The position numbers and the translations under genes were made by a program. Shown here piece after piece: positions 62,800 through 64,000 of a stretch of 64,000 bases of DNA. The notes beneath the pieces are model-generated. The model saw nothing but the letters and a program-made list of their open reading frames with translations. It was not told the origin of the DNA and ran no database searches. This DNA is from CAVYXK01 sp963772445 (GTDB taxonomy: Bacteria > Pseudomonadota > Alphaproteobacteria > Acetobacterales > Acetobacteraceae), in the NCBI GenBank assembly GCA_963772445.1, contig CAVYXK010000015.1:434001-498000 (forward strand), in the 5' to 3' direction. Within the stretch, counting starts at the first letter, position 1. Every line of letters begins with the position of its first letter.

Positions 62800-63669
62800 A
62801 TGCTGACGCTTGTACTCTTCAATGTCCTCAACGGGATCATCCTCGGCCTGTTTTACGTGCTGATGGCGCTCGGGGTGGCGCTGATCCTCAATCTCTCCAA
62901 CGTCATCAATTTTGCACACGGCAATTTCCTGGCGCTCGGTGGTTACTTCGCGTTCGTGCTCGGGCCGATCATCGGCTACTGGCCGGCCCTGCTGGTCGCA
63001 CCGTTCGCCGTCGCGATCATCGGGCTGATCATCGAACGCACGATGGTCCGCCGGGTCTATGCGCGCGATCCCGTCTATAGCTTGTTGCTGACTTTCGGTC
63101 TGGCGTTCATCATCCAGGACATCTGCCGGACCATTTGGGGCTCAAACGGGCTCCCGCTGAGCGTGCCGCCGGCGCTCGGCCAGCCGCTCAGCAACGAGTT
63201 CTTCTTCTTCACCGGCTACCGGCTGTTCCTGATCACCGTCGTGATTGTGGCGGTCGCCGCGCTGTTCCTGTTCCTGCGCTTCTCGCGCATGGGGACGCGC
63301 ATCCGTGCCGGGACGCTCGATATGGAGACAGTGGCGGCGCTCGGGATCAATGTGCGCTGGCTGCGCTCGTTCAACTTCGCCCTTGGCATCTTCCTGGCCG
63401 GGCTTGCCGGCGTGCTGGCCGGAGGGCAGATCGGGCTCAACCCGAACATGGGCGATGATCTGCTGATGCCGAGCTTCATCGCCATCATCGTCGGTGGCGT
63501 CGGCAGTCTGACCGGGACGCTGATCGGCGGCGTGCTGATCGGTGTGGCTGCTGCCGTGACCACGGTGTTCTTTCCCTCTGGAAACGAAGTGGTAATCTAC
63601 GTGATCATGGCCCTGGTGCTGCTCATCAGGCCGCGTGGATTGCTCGGCGAAGAGGGCATGCTGACATGA
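62800..63669 (+). CDS. livH: Branched-chain-amino-acid-type ABC permease, LivH family
   Basis: 289 residues from the ATG at 62800, which has GGAGG six bases upstream; the in-frame ATG at 62782 lacks a site. Membrane segments start with LNGIILGLFYVLMALGVALI. Family blocks are NFAHGNFLALGGYFAF, IIERTMVRRVYARDP and VAALGINVRWLRSFNFALGI, then GVGSLTGTLIGGVLIG. It ends in an ATGA overlap with livM. Confidence 0.92.
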   Translation: MLTLVLFNVLNGIILGLFYVLMALGVALILNLSNVINFAHGNFLALGGYFAFVLGPIIGYWPALLVAPFAVAIIGLIIERTMVRRVYARDPVYSLLLTFGLAFIIQDICRTIWGSNGLPLSVPPALGQPLSNEFFFFTGYRLFLITVVIVAVAALFLFLRFSRMGTRIRAGTLDMETVAALGINVRWLRSFNFALGIFLAGLAGVLAGGQIGLNPNMGDDLLMPSFIAIIVGGVGSLTGTLIGGVLIGVAAAVTTVFFPSGNEVVIYVIMALVLLIRPRGLLGEEGMLT

Positions 63670-64000
63670 GCACCACCACGATCGGGACGGTGTTCGATCG
63701 CCCGGCGCGCAATAACTGGGTCTCGCTGGCGCTGATCTGGTTGGCTTTGCTCTCTATGCCGCTATGGATCGGGGCCGTGGGCGGGTACACCGCCCTGGCG
63801 TCGCGGGTGCTGATCTTCGGCCTGGCCGCAATGGGGCTTAATTTCCTGCTCGGCTTCACCGGCGTGATGAGTTTTGGCCACGCCGCCTATTTCGGCCTGG
63901 GGTGCTACGGCACCGGCCTGATGCTGCGCTATGTCACCAATAATACGTTGCTGGCCGTGGTAGCCGGTATGCTGCTGGGCACCGTGGCCGGCGCGCTGTT
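63666..64000 (+). CDS. livM: Branched-chain-amino-acid-type ABC permease, LivM family (partial)
   Basis: Starts in the ATGA overlap with livH and runs off the right edge after 111 codons. Visible membrane segments are WVSLALIWLALLSMPLWIGA and LIFGLAAMGLNFLLGFTGVM. The family motif SFGHAAYFGLGCYGTGL follows. The ATPase genes (LivG, LivF) are expected beyond the window. Confidence 0.9.
   Translation, partial: MSTTTIGTVFDRPARNNWVSLALIWLALLSMPLWIGAVGGYTALASRVLIFGLAAMGLNFLLGFTGVMSFGHAAYFGLGCYGTGLMLRYVTNNTLLAVVAGMLLGTVAGAL

Overview
The window is high-G+C DNA from an alphaproteobacterium. The mix of a GT61/RTX locus, a PEP-CTERM protein, a DUF2889 protein and IS5/IS630/IS1380 elements points to an Acetobacteraceae-like member of the Rhodospirillales. 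That placement is inferred from gene content only; no rRNA or tRNA gene was found. 

Layout. 0-10 kb: a broken cyclase-ATPase gene at the left edge, a Baeyer-Villiger-type monooxygenase, an SDR dehydrogenase, a higBA toxin-antitoxin pair with a readable promoter/operator, a Nudix hydrolase, an enoyl-CoA hydratase, a DUF2889 gene, citrate synthase and a vapC remnant. 10-21 kb: a catabolic-looking block with a PIG-L deacetylase, divergent from a sugar-type ABC importer (binding protein and two permeases, no ATPase) that is translationally coupled to an argininosuccinate-lyase-like C-N lyase. It faces a 955-residue protein that carries all three parts of an HcnABC/opine-oxidase-type dehydrogenase in one chain. 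21-26 kb: a membrane histidine kinase, a PEP-CTERM surface protein, and a copper ATPase divergent from its CsoR-type repressor with an operator between them. 

26-58 kb is a decaying accessory region. Most genes carry a frameshift, a nonsense codon, a truncation or an insertion: a SLGxNCEFG-family protein, a GT2, a mandelate-racemase/enolase-family gene, an M20 amidohydrolase, a 2-hydroxyacid dehydrogenase, ssuB and yoeB remnants, a GFA gene, a TPR protein and RTX-like proteins. Three insertion sequences sit here. One IS5-type element has entered the third codon of the GFA gene and has itself been invaded by a group II intron whose excision restores the transposase frame. An IS630-type element splits an RTX-like gene. 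An IS1380-type element lies between the TPR gene and a two-gene operon whose products share a glycine-rich motif (46.1-48.0 kb); that operon is the best candidate here for an undescribed system. A hydantoinase/oxoprolinase pair (hyuA-hyuB) is intact. The GT61/RTX unit is present as one full and two decayed copies. 

58-64 kb is intact again: a 1061-residue methyltransferase/coiled-coil/GT4/GT2 protein, and the start of a branched-chain-amino-acid-type ABC importer (Tat-exported binding protein, LivH, and LivM running off the right edge). 

Many lesions are single-base indels, so some may be assembly errors. The IS insertions, truncations and multi-lesion genes cannot be explained that way.
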